From Moraxella haemolytica (lineage in GTDB: Bacteria > Pseudomonadota > Gammaproteobacteria > Pseudomonadales > Moraxellaceae): a DNA stretch of 64,000 bases. This document shows, one piece after another, positions 55,946-64,000 of the stretch (positions within the stretch are counted from its first letter, which is position 1; the number at the start of each line of letters is the position of its first letter). The stretch covers positions 1,798,001-1,862,000 of the forward strand of contig NZ_CP089974.1 in NCBI RefSeq assembly GCF_030177935.1, given 5' to 3'. The position numbers and the translations under genes were made by a program. Under the pieces are notes generated by a model. The model did not search any database, was not told the DNA's origin, and worked only from the letters and a program-made list of their open reading frames with translations.

Positions 55946-56437
55946 ATGTCAAATACAACACAACCAACACACCTAGACCACCCTGCTTACAATCAGACCA
56001 TCTATCGCTATGCAGGATTTTGGATTCGTTTTGTGGCACAGCTTGTTGATAGCATACTGTTTTTGCTCATCAGCTTGCCCTTGTTATACCTCGTCTATGG
56101 CGATGCTTATTTTGATGCGTATTTTAGTGTTGAGCCGACCCAAACGATGTTTTTTGGTGTGGCAGATATCCTGATTTCAGTAGGCTTGCCGTTGTTGGCT
56201 ACTTTTTGGTTTTGGACAAGAAAAGGAGCTACACCTGGCAAAATGTTGCTTGGTTTGCAAGTATTGGGTGAACGCACAGGCAATCTTTTAACATTAAAGC
56301 AAGCTTTCATTCGCTATCTTGGCTACATCGTATCTTCTGTGGTGTTTGGATTGGGGTATATTTGGGCAGGCTTTGATAAGAAAAAACAAAGCTGGCATGA
56401 CAAACTTGCCAAGACTGTCGTTGTGCGTAAGCAGTAA
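55946..56437 (+). CDS. RDD-family membrane protein
   Basis: 163 residues. The RDD-type start YAGFWIRFVAQLVDSILFLLISLPLL (about residues 21-46) is followed by two further hydrophobic segments and the conserved WTRKGATPGKMLLGLQVL region. Family members are small integral membrane proteins, some tied to ion transport, but no role is certain here. It is divergent from rlmH. The ATG at 55946 is preceded by weak ribosome signals. Confidence 0.85.
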   Translation: MSNTTQPTHLDHPAYNQTIYRYAGFWIRFVAQLVDSILFLLISLPLLYLVYGDAYFDAYFSVEPTQTMFFGVADILISVGLPLLATFWFWTRKGATPGKMLLGLQVLGERTGNLLTLKQAFIRYLGYIVSSVVFGLGYIWAGFDKKKQSWHDKLAKTVVVRKQ

Positions 56438-56541
56438 TCAATCATTATAAGTTCGTTGCTTGATACGCCCAGTTTATGCACAGCTTGATATGGTATATCA
56501 ACGACCATCATTGACACCTTAATTGTAGTTATAAACTCTTG

Positions 56542-56991
56542 ATGAACGACTTATCACAAAGACAATGTACCCATAAGACCACCCATCATCAAGCTGACAA
56601 TAAAAAAGCCATCGGTGATTTTTATGAACAGCGTGCCAGAGCATGGGCAGAGCATTCAGGGCTTGAACTGGTTGCTTGTAATTTTTATGCCCCAAGACTG
56701 GGTGAAATTGACATCATCGCCAAACAAAGTAATACCGACAGATTTGGCAGGACGATACAGACGCTGATATTTATTGAGGTACGCTCTCGCAAACTTGGAC
56801 AATTTACCAACAGCATTGAGAGTATCACCCCTGCCAAACAACGAAAAATTATCCAAACGGCACAGTATTTTGTGGCACAAAATCCGCAGTTTGAGCAGTA
56901 CGATTGCCGATTTGATGTGATCGCCTTTGACCATCAAGAAGGTATTGAAAACGCCCAATGGGTACAAGCAGCTTTTTTGACGCAGTGGTAG
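56542..56991 (+). CDS. yraN: YraN/UPF0102-family nuclease-like protein
   Basis: 149 residues from the ATG at 56542; a TTG just upstream is not needed. The family core is present: GDFYEQRARAWAEHSGLELVACNF, then GEIDIIAKQ and LIFIEVRSR, the Asp/Glu-Val-Lys-like pattern of restriction-type nuclease folds. Function is unproven. It is followed by a BON lipoprotein gene, as E. coli yraN is by dolP (yraP). Confidence 0.88.
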   Translation: MNDLSQRQCTHKTTHHQADNKKAIGDFYEQRARAWAEHSGLELVACNFYAPRLGEIDIIAKQSNTDRFGRTIQTLIFIEVRSRKLGQFTNSIESITPAKQRKIIQTAQYFVAQNPQFEQYDCRFDVIAFDHQEGIENAQWVQAAFLTQW

Positions 56992-57157
56992 TCGCTCCCC
57001 TTGAGTACAAATTGATTAAAATATGAATATTGATTACAACTACCCATCAAAATTGATGAGAATTTGTTAAAAACTGATTGATAAATGGCATGACTACAAC
57101 ACCATGTGTTGAAGAGCCATCAGTTATTAAGTCGTTAGTAGTTAAAAGGATAAAGCC

Positions 57158-57970
57158 ATGCAGACATTCATACAACACACCCCGAAGATGGCAATGCTAA
57201 TACTAGCAGCCGCCCTAAACTTGACAGCGTGCAGTACGCTTGGTGGTGGCGATGCCTTTGGGGTTTATGAGATGGGTCGCAGTATCCCTGAACGCATCAG
57301 TGATGAGAGCATCGAGCTGATGGCTCGCAAGAACCTAGCTCGCATTAGCGGAGTGAATGAAAACACGGTACGAATCGCATTTGATAGCTTTCGTAAAGAA
57401 GTACTCATCACAGGCGAAGTGCCAAGTCAAGCCATCAAAGATGACATAGAAGCAATGGTAAAATCCATGAGGGATGTTGCAGAGGTGTACAATTACCTAA
57501 CCATCTCTAGCACCCCAAAAAGCCAAAGCCATACCCTACACGAAGGCTACCTAAAATCCAAGATTAACGCACGCCTGCTGACCAATCAAGGCATCAAATC
57601 ATCACAATACAAAATAGTCGTACGAGACCAAACAGCCTATGTGATGGGACACATGAGTCCAGAGCAACAAGACCACATACTAGCAGCGATACAAAACACA
57701 GCAGGCATGGCATTGGCAGTAACACTGACCACGCTAATCAATGATGATATGCCAGCCACGCCAACAAGCACACAAGACATCATAGCTGACAACAGCGTAG
57801 TATATGGCGGCGTGGTTAGCACCGAGCCTACCAACGAACCCTATTTGCTTCAAGAAATCTATGTGCCTAACGCCAGCACCGACGCCCCAACCAACATCAC
57901 CCCTGCCTACACCTCAAAAAGTGGCACCAGTGGCTATGTACAACTACATCAAGGGACGAACAATCCATAA
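57158..57970 (+). CDS. BON-domain lipoprotein, DolP-like
   Basis: 270 residues. The lipobox LTAC gives Cys25. Two BON-like domains follow, at about 50-120 (VRIAFDSFRKEVLITGEVPSQAIKDDIEAMVKSM) and 125-195 (YLKSKINARLLTNQG, then KIVVRDQTAYVMGH). A polar tail of about 70 residues ends the protein and is longer than in E. coli DolP. DolP supports outer-membrane integrity. The position after yraN supports the assignment. Ribosome site AAAGGATAAAG. Confidence 0.85.
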   Translation: MQTFIQHTPKMAMLILAAALNLTACSTLGGGDAFGVYEMGRSIPERISDESIELMARKNLARISGVNENTVRIAFDSFRKEVLITGEVPSQAIKDDIEAMVKSMRDVAEVYNYLTISSTPKSQSHTLHEGYLKSKINARLLTNQGIKSSQYKIVVRDQTAYVMGHMSPEQQDHILAAIQNTAGMALAVTLTTLINDDMPATPTSTQDIIADNSVVYGGVVSTEPTNEPYLLQEIYVPNASTDAPTNITPAYTSKSGTSGYVQLHQGTNNP

Positions 57971-58079
57971 CCCAGACTAACACAACACACAAAACCTGTA
58001 TAAATTTGGGTATAAAAAGCCAAAATTTTGTTATAATAGCAAGACTAAACCCCATATTTTAAACCACTTTGGAACCAAC

Positions 58080-58325
58080 ATGAACGCTGACGACCTAATT
58101 GAACTACTACAACCACATTTTCCCAAAGCTCACCTTCAAGCCGCCAATCAAGGCAACAAATTTGAAGTACTCATTGTTGATGCCGTCTTTGAGGGCAAAC
58201 GCCCCGTACAGCGTCAGCAAGCGGTTTATGCGATTGTGAATCCACACATCCAAAGTGGAGCAATGCATGCCTTAACCATTCATGCCTTGACACCTGATGA
58301 ATACAACACCAAAAAGGGACAATAA
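58080..58325 (+). CDS. ibaG: BolA-family protein, IbaG-like
   Basis: 81 residues, BolA-type, with the conserved KFEVLIVDAVFEGKRPVQRQQAVYAI stretch. In E. coli ibaG sits directly upstream of murA, and the same order is found here: the stop is adjacent to the murA ATG. BolA/IbaG proteins bind Fe-S clusters with glutaredoxins. The preceding TTGTTATAATAGC at about 58030-58042 includes TATAAT and may be the promoter of this pair. Confidence 0.93.
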   Translation: MNADDLIELLQPHFPKAHLQAANQGNKFEVLIVDAVFEGKRPVQRQQAVYAIVNPHIQSGAMHALTIHALTPDEYNTKKGQ

Positions 58326-59588
58326 ATGGATAAATTTAAGATCATTGGCAAGAGCCGAATTGCAGGTGAAGTCGCCATTTCTGGCTCAAAAAACGCAGCC
58401 TTACCACTGCTTGCTGCCATACTACTCCCAAACGATGAAACCGTCCTGCATAATGTCCCAACCCTAAAAGACACAGAGACACTTGTCAAGCTCATCGCAG
58501 GTACTGGCGTTGCCATCACAAAAGAAGGTAACACGGTCGTGGCAGATGCTCGCAGTGTAACCAACTATTATGCCCCCTATGAATTGGTTCGCACCATGCG
58601 TGCGTCCATCTTGGTACTAGGTCCATTATTGGCTCGCTTTGGCGAAGCGGAAGTCTCTTTGCCTGGTGGTTGCTCTATCGGTTCTCGCCCTGTGGATCAG
58701 CATTTAAAGGCATTTGAGGCAATGGGTGCAACCATCGCTGTAGAAAATGGCTATGTCAAAGCAAAAGCTCCGGCAGGTGGCCGCTTAATCGGTTGTAACT
58801 TTAGCTTTGATATGGTAACGGTAGGTGGCACAGAAAATGTCATCATGGCAGCCACCTTAGCTCGTGGTACAACTCGCCTAGAGAACTGTGCTTGTGAGCC
58901 AGAAGTGGTGGACTTAGCCAATATGCTTGTGGCGATGGGAGCTAAGATTGATGGCATCGGCACGCCAACCATGATCATCGAGGGCGTAGAAAGCCTGCAT
59001 GGCTGTGAGTACAGTGTTATTGCTGATCGCATTGAAACTGGCTCATATTTGGCAGGTGCATTGATGAGTGAAGGCGATGTATTGACCACCAACACATCAG
59101 CAGAGCATCTACACCCTGTCTTAAAGAAATTTGAGGCAATGGGTGCAACCATCACCACAGGCGATGACTGGATTCGTGCCGTCATGAAAGGCAGACCTAA
59201 GGCGACAGACATTCGCACCCAAGCCCACCCTGGCTTCCCAACTGATATGCAAGCACAACTGATGGCGGTGTGCTGTTTGGCTGATGGCACCAGCACCATC
59301 ATTGAAAATATTTTTGAAAATCGCTTCATGCATGTGCCTGAGCTTAACCGCATGGGAGCAAACATTCGCATTGACGGACATACCGCCATCGTTACAGGCA
59401 TAGAGAAATTCATGCCAGCACCTGTAATGGCAACCGACCTGCGAGCATCCATGTCTCTTGTCATGGCGGCAGCGTGTGCCGAAGGCGAAAGCATCATTGA
59501 CCGCATTTATCACATTGATAGGGGCTATGATGATGTGGAAAACAAACTAAAAGCCTTGGGCGTAAATATTGAGCGGATTAAGGGATAA
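58326..59588 (+). CDS. murA: UDP-N-acetylglucosamine 1-carboxyvinyltransferase
   Basis: 420 residues, full length. The active-site Cys116 lies in [16 protein letters not shown]; this residue is the target of fosfomycin, so the enzyme should be sensitive. MurA catalyses the first committed step of peptidoglycan synthesis. The ATG directly follows the ibaG stop codon, so coupling is likely. Confidence 0.97.
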   Translation: MDKFKIIGKSRIAGEVAISGSKNAALPLLAAILLPNDETVLHNVPTLKDTETLVKLIAGTGVAITKEGNTVVADARSVTNYYAPYELVRTMRASILVLGPLLARFGEAEVSLPGGCSIGSRPVDQHLKAFEAMGATIAVENGYVKAKAPAGGRLIGCNFSFDMVTVGGTENVIMAATLARGTTRLENCACEPEVVDLANMLVAMGAKIDGIGTPTMIIEGVESLHGCEYSVIADRIETGSYLAGALMSEGDVLTTNTSAEHLHPVLKKFEAMGATITTGDDWIRAVMKGRPKATDIRTQAHPGFPTDMQAQLMAVCCLADGTSTIIENIFENRFMHVPELNRMGANIRIDGHTAIVTGIEKFMPAPVMATDLRASMSLVMAAACAEGESIIDRIYHIDRGYDDVENKLKALGVNIERIKG

Positions 59589-59721
59589 AAGTTGCCAAAC
59601 CCTTTGCCGGCAACCAACCATTGAGAAAGCAATCCATAACGACAAGTTAGAACAATGAGCGTTTTGTTGAGCTGTCGCTAGCACGCCTTTGTTAATTTTT
59701 TATAAAAAGTAAGGCAATATA

Positions 59722-60357
59722 ATGACTGATGATTTTAACGGCTTGACCATCGCCCTATCAAAAGGGCGTATCTTAGATGAGACTCTGCCTTTATTTGAAA
59801 AGACAGGCATTCGCCCTTTAGAAGACATGAATAAATCACGCAAATTAATTTTTCAAAGCAGTGATTCAAATGTCCGATTTTTACTACTTCGTGCATCCGA
59901 TGTACCAACTTATGTCGAGCATGGTGTGGCGGATATCGGCGTGTCAGGCAAAGATGTACTGCTAGAATATGCTGCCGCTGTGTATGAGCTGATTGATTTA
60001 AAAATTGCCAAATGCCGTCTTATGACCGCAGGCGTTAAAGGAGCAACCCTACCTTCTCGCCGTCTTCGTATCGCCACCAAATATGCCAATGTCGCCAGAG
60101 AATATTTTGCCTCTTGTGGTCAACAAGTAGATATCATCAAGCTCTATGGCTCTATGGAGCTTGCCCCATTGGTTGGGCTTGGCGATTTGATTGTGGATGT
60201 GGTTGATACAGGGAATACTTTGCGAGCCAATGGACTTGAACCACTTGATGAGATTTGTCAAGTGTCATCACGCCTGATTGCCAACCCCATCAGTTACAAG
60301 CGAAAACTTAGCCAGTTACAACCCATTTTAGACATTCTAGAACGGGCGGCTAGCTAA
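59722..60357 (+). CDS. hisG: ATP phosphoribosyltransferase, short form
   Basis: 211 residues, the short form without the regulatory C-terminal domain. Signature motifs: [39 protein letters not shown] and [18 protein letters not shown]. It starts histidine synthesis. Short HisG normally needs HisZ as regulatory partner; no hisZ is seen in this window. It is the first of three his genes in a row. Confidence 0.95.
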   Translation: MTDDFNGLTIALSKGRILDETLPLFEKTGIRPLEDMNKSRKLIFQSSDSNVRFLLLRASDVPTYVEHGVADIGVSGKDVLLEYAAAVYELIDLKIAKCRLMTAGVKGATLPSRRLRIATKYANVAREYFASCGQQVDIIKLYGSMELAPLVGLGDLIVDVVDTGNTLRANGLEPLDEICQVSSRLIANPISYKRKLSQLQPILDILERAAS

Positions 60358-60397
60358 TACCGCCAAGCCTTTTATTCACACGGAACACCGATAAGTT

Positions 60398-61741
60398 ATG
60401 CCATTTACTAGCAGGTATATCATGCCAGATTTAGCCATTTTAAATAGCCAAGATGCTGATTTTCAAGACAAATTAACCAAACTGCTTGCCTTTGAGACTG
60501 TAACCGATACAGACTTAATTCAGACTGTTGATGACATCATCGCTCAAGTTCGTACGCATGGCGATGAAGCCGTGTTTGAATTAACCAAGCGTTTTGACCA
60601 ACATCCTGCCATCAGCATGGATGAGCTGTTCATCAGTCAAGCTCAATTAAAAGCCGCCTTTGATGGTCTAACCGATGAGATAAAAACCGCCCTAGAGCTG
60701 TCGGCTCAGCGTATTTTTGATTTTCATCAACACCAAAAAGAGACAGGATTTCGCTTCGTTGATGGGCTTGGCAATACTTTAGGTCAAAAAGTAACACCAC
60801 TTGACCGTGTCGGCATCTATGTGCCAGGCGGTCTGGCGAGCTATCCATCAAGTGTCTTGATGAACGCCATTCCTGCCAAAGTTGCAGGCGTGGCGTGCAT
60901 TACGATGGTCGTCCCTGCTCCAAAAGGTGAACTCAATCCGCTTGTCTTGGCGGCAGCACACCTAGCAGGTGTGAATGATGTCATCACCATCGGCGGTGCA
61001 CAGGCTGTAGCCGCATTAGCCTATGGCACATCTCGCATCGCCCCTGTTGATAAAATCACAGGTCCGGGCAATAAATATGTCGCTGCTGCCAAGCGTGCAG
61101 TTTTTGGGCAAGTAGGCATTGACATGATCGCAGGACCATCTGAGGTCTTGGTTTATGCTGAGGGCGAATCTGCGGATAATACTGACTGGCTAGCGATGGA
61201 TTTGCTGTCTCAAGCTGAACACGATACAGTGGCACAGGCGATTTTTGTAACAACTTGCCCCAAGCAACTAGAGGCGGTCAAAGTCGCCCTTGATAAGGCA
61301 TTGGCAAACCTACCAAAAGCCGACATCGCTCGTCAGGCACTGAGCAATCGTGGAGCGTTAATCCTTGTTAAAGACAGGGCTGAGGGTGTGGCGGTCATCA
61401 ACCAAGTCGCCCCTGAGCATTTGGAGCTATCACTTGATCAGCCTGATGAAGTAGAAAAACTGGTGCGTCATGCAGGAGCGATATTCTTGGGCAGACATAC
61501 CCCAGAGGCGATTGGCGACTATTGTGCAGGGTCAAACCATGTGCTACCAACATCAGGGACGGCACGCTTTAGCTCACCTTTGGGCGTGTATGATTTCACC
61601 AAAAAAACCTCGCTCATCTACTGCACAGCCAAAGGTTCGCAGCCATTGGCTCATACGGCTGATGTCATGGCGGTACAGGAGAATCTAGATGCTCATGCCC
61701 TATCAGCACGCTATCGTTATGGCGTGGTTAATTTAGACTAA
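60398..61741 (+). CDS. hisD: histidinol dehydrogenase
   Basis: 447 residues from the ATG at 60398; an ATG at 60422 is an alternative that gives 439. The signature GPGNKYVAAAKRAVFGQVGIDMIAGPSEVLVYA is complete, and the C-terminal metal-site region HTPEAIGDYCAGSNHVLPT is present. It performs the last two oxidations in histidine synthesis with NAD. 40 bp after hisG and 32 bp before hisC, so an operon. Confidence 0.96.
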   Translation: MPFTSRYIMPDLAILNSQDADFQDKLTKLLAFETVTDTDLIQTVDDIIAQVRTHGDEAVFELTKRFDQHPAISMDELFISQAQLKAAFDGLTDEIKTALELSAQRIFDFHQHQKETGFRFVDGLGNTLGQKVTPLDRVGIYVPGGLASYPSSVLMNAIPAKVAGVACITMVVPAPKGELNPLVLAAAHLAGVNDVITIGGAQAVAALAYGTSRIAPVDKITGPGNKYVAAAKRAVFGQVGIDMIAGPSEVLVYAEGESADNTDWLAMDLLSQAEHDTVAQAIFVTTCPKQLEAVKVALDKALANLPKADIARQALSNRGALILVKDRAEGVAVINQVAPEHLELSLDQPDEVEKLVRHAGAIFLGRHTPEAIGDYCAGSNHVLPTSGTARFSSPLGVYDFTKKTSLIYCTAKGSQPLAHTADVMAVQENLDAHALSARYRYGVVNLD

Positions 61742-61773
61742 TACAACATCAATCAAATCACACGAGCGACAAC

Positions 61774-62868
61774 ATGAGCATCAACAAAAGACTATGGAGC
61801 AAAAAAGTTAGCCAGCTTACCCCTTATGTGGCAGGCGAACAGCCAAAAGTGTCTAATCTATGTAAGTTAAATACCAATGAAAATCCATTTCCCCCAAGCC
61901 AAAAAGCAGTAGCAGCCATGCAGGCGGTCTTGGCAGATGACGGTCAAGCATTACGCCTATACCCTGAACCAGAATCAGATGAATTATGTCAGGTGCTTGC
62001 TCATTATCACGGTTTACAGCGTGAACAGGTCTTTGTGGGTAATGGCTCAGATGAAGTACTGGCATTTGTGTTTGCCTGTTTTTTTACCAAAGAATTACCG
62101 CTACTGATGCCTGATGTCAGTTATAGCTTTTATCCTGTTTATGCACAGACTTTCGGAGTGGACACCAAAATCATTCCACTTGATGATGAGTTTTGTATCA
62201 ATCCTAAAGACTATGATACAGCGTGCGTTGGCATCATTTTACCCAATCCAAATGCCCCAACAGGTATACTGCTTTCATTAGATGACATTCGTACTCTTGC
62301 CACCAACCACCCAGATTCGGTCATCGTCATTGATGAAGCATACATTGACTATGCAGATGATGTCAAATCAGCGTCAGCAATTGGTTTGATTGATGAGTTT
62401 GATAATATCTTAGTCACACAAACTTTCTCAAAATCTCGTGCATTGGCAGGGCTTAGAGTGGGTGCAGCTTTTAGCAACGCCAATTTAATAGCGGCACTCG
62501 CTACTTATAAGAACAGCTTTAATAGCTATCCTGTTGACCGTGTGGCACAAGCAGGGGCGATGGCAAGCATCTTAGATGAAGATTATTTCATCAAACAGCG
62601 TCAAGCAGTTATTAGACTGCGTAATGACCTCACCGAATCATTAGTGGCACTCGGTTTTAAAGTATTGCCATCAGCAGCAAACTTTGTCTTTGCAAAGCCA
62701 TATCACACATCGCTTAGCACCAAAGAGATTTTTAATCAACTGCGTGAACAAGGTGTCATTGTGCGTCATTGGGACAAGCAACGCATTGCAGATTATCTGC
62801 GTATTACAGTCGGTACAGCTGAACAAAATCAGCGTTTAATTACCGCATTAACAGAGATTTTATCCTAG
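61774..62868 (+). CDS. hisC: histidinol-phosphate aminotransferase
   Basis: 364 residues. Class I/II aminotransferase fold with LNTNENPFPPS near residue 30, the DEAYIDYA motif near 190 and the PLP lysine in TQTFSKSRALAGLRVG near 215. It makes L-histidinol phosphate. The third gene of the his cluster; no other his genes lie downstream in the window. Confidence 0.95.
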   Translation: MSINKRLWSKKVSQLTPYVAGEQPKVSNLCKLNTNENPFPPSQKAVAAMQAVLADDGQALRLYPEPESDELCQVLAHYHGLQREQVFVGNGSDEVLAFVFACFFTKELPLLMPDVSYSFYPVYAQTFGVDTKIIPLDDEFCINPKDYDTACVGIILPNPNAPTGILLSLDDIRTLATNHPDSVIVIDEAYIDYADDVKSASAIGLIDEFDNILVTQTFSKSRALAGLRVGAAFSNANLIAALATYKNSFNSYPVDRVAQAGAMASILDEDYFIKQRQAVIRLRNDLTESLVALGFKVLPSAANFVFAKPYHTSLSTKEIFNQLREQGVIVRHWDKQRIADYLRITVGTAEQNQRLITALTEILS

Positions 62869-62895
62869 CCACCTAAGGCAGAGAAGGATTTTCAC

Positions 62896-62925
62896 GCCTT
62901 GTTATTTGTGCTACAATAACAAGGC
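62896..62925 (+). terminator. hairpin after hisC
   Basis: A perfect 11-bp stem (62896-62906 with 62915-62925) and an eight-base loop, followed by ATTTATATA. The weak T run makes termination likely but not certain. Confidence 0.6.
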
Positions 62926-62980
62926 ATTTATATACAATATCGCCAGTTGTCATCAGACAACCAGCCAAAAGGAAATCACC

Positions 62981-64000
62981 ATGACCGTCATCAAAAAAGA
63001 AGACTTTATCCAGTCAATTGCGGACGCCTTTCAATACATCAGCTACTACCACCCCACCGACTATATCACGGCTCTATCCCAAGCCTTAGAGCGTGAAGAA
63101 AATTCTGCCGCCAAAGATGCCATGACACAAATCTTGGTAAACAGTCGTATGTGTGCCGAAGGCAAGCGTCCAATTTGTCAAGATACAGGGATTGCAACAG
63201 TATTTTTAAAAGTAGGCATGAATGTCAAATGGGACACCGACATGAGTGTGGCAGACATGGTAAATGAAGGCGTTCGCCGTGCCTACAACCACCCTGATAA
63301 TACCTTGCGAGCCAGCGTACTTGCCGACCCTGCAGGCAAACGCATCAACACCAAAGACAACACGCCAGCCGTCATCCACATGGAAATCGTGGCAGGCGAC
63401 ACGGTTGATGTTACCTGTGCCGCCAAAGGTGGTGGTAGCGAGAACAAATCCAAACTTGCCATGCTAAATCCTTCTGATGACATCGTAGCATGGGTATTAA
63501 AGAGTATTCCAGAAATGGGAGCTGGTTGGTGTCCGCCAGGAATCTTAGGCATTGGTATTGGTGGCACACCAGAAAAAGCGACCTTGCTCGCCAAAGAATC
63601 ACTGATGAGCCATATTGACATTCACGAACTAAAAGCTAAAGCAGAGACTGGTGCAGAGCTTTCTACCACCGAAAAACTTCGCCTTGAAATCTTTGAAAAA
63701 GTAAACGCACTGGGTATTGGTGCTCAAGGTCTAGGCGGTCTAACTACTGTGCTAGATGTAAAAATCCTAGACTATCCAACACACGCTGCTTCCAAGCCTG
63801 TGGCAATGATTCCCAACTGTGCAGCAACTCGCCATGTACATTTTGAGCTTGATGGCTCAGGGGCGGTCAATCTAGAGCCACCAAGCCTAGACGCTTATCC
63901 TGATATCACTTATAGCCCTGACAATGGCAAGCGTGTCAATGTGGACACCCTAACCAAAGAAGAAGTCGCCACATGGCAAACAGGAGATGTACTACTACTA
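62981..64000 (+). CDS. fumarate hydratase class I, 3' end outside the window
   Basis: 340 codons lie in the window, open at the right edge. The AAAAGGAAATCACC ribosome region precedes the ATG. This is the Fe-S-dependent class I fumarase type (FumA/B): N-terminal domain with Cys66 (ICQDTGIATVF), Cys146 (CAAKGGGSENKSK) and Cys280 (PNCAATRHVHF) as the expected 4Fe-4S ligands. It converts fumarate to malate in the TCA cycle. Confidence 0.94.
   Translation, partial: MTVIKKEDFIQSIADAFQYISYYHPTDYITALSQALEREENSAAKDAMTQILVNSRMCAEGKRPICQDTGIATVFLKVGMNVKWDTDMSVADMVNEGVRRAYNHPDNTLRASVLADPAGKRINTKDNTPAVIHMEIVAGDTVDVTCAAKGGGSENKSKLAMLNPSDDIVAWVLKSIPEMGAGWCPPGILGIGIGGTPEKATLLAKESLMSHIDIHELKAKAETGAELSTTEKLRLEIFEKVNALGIGAQGLGGLTTVLDVKILDYPTHAASKPVAMIPNCAATRHVHFELDGSGAVNLEPPSLDAYPDITYSPDNGKRVNVDTLTKEEVATWQTGDVLLL

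Overview
The window looks like a chromosomal segment of a gammaproteobacterium of the family Moraxellaceae, most likely Moraxella. This rests on recognition, not on a search. The housekeeping proteins resemble Moraxella, Acinetobacter and Psychrobacter versions (short AccA, short-form HisG, RNase E with a very long charged tail). Base composition is moderately AT-rich. The surface adhesins are trimeric autotransporters with homopolymeric tracts, as known from Moraxella. The species cannot be fixed from the sequence alone.

Positions 1-27.4 kb are housekeeping genes, nearly all on the minus strand: corC, a YcgN-type cysteine-cluster protein, pepD, two Nudix hydrolases (one on plus), an M3 oligopeptidase with a Tat-like leader, the str operon (rpsL-rpsG-fusA-tuf), an EcsC-family protein, fabB and pabB (plus strand), an aminopeptidase P, lnt, yggT, proC, tilS, accA, a Ppx/GppA phosphatase and rluC. 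rluC is divergent from rne across about 770 bp, a pairing also seen in Escherichia coli.

Positions 28.2-53.8 kb are on the plus strand and become accessory after rne. Next comes a three-gene module whose middle gene resembles MuF-C/barnase-like nuclease toxins, then a broken adhesin fragment with a frameshifted start, an amino-acid ABC ATPase with two binding lipoproteins but no permease, a 777-residue trimeric autotransporter with a collagen-like stalk, and a giant 4448-residue trimeric autotransporter. The giant gene carries several nested tandem repeats, including five apparently identical 873-bp units. It is followed by a TpgA-like lipoprotein that should anchor it to peptidoglycan. The three adhesin loci share pieces of their leaders, and the broken copy is a mosaic of the other two. 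A C10 tract upstream of the giant gene and two in-frame G8 tracts suggest phase variation.

Positions 54-64 kb return to housekeeping: a Bcr/CflA efflux pump, rlmH, an RDD protein, yraN and a DolP-like lipoprotein, ibaG-murA, the histidine genes hisG-hisD-hisC, and a class I fumarase that runs off the right edge. No tRNA, rRNA, CRISPR array, transposase or integrase was seen.

The parts most worth following up are the adhesin locus (mosaic fragment, shared leaders, homopolymers, perfect long repeats) and the small toxin-like module at 31.9-32.9 kb, whose second and third genes would fuse if a C7 tract gained one base.
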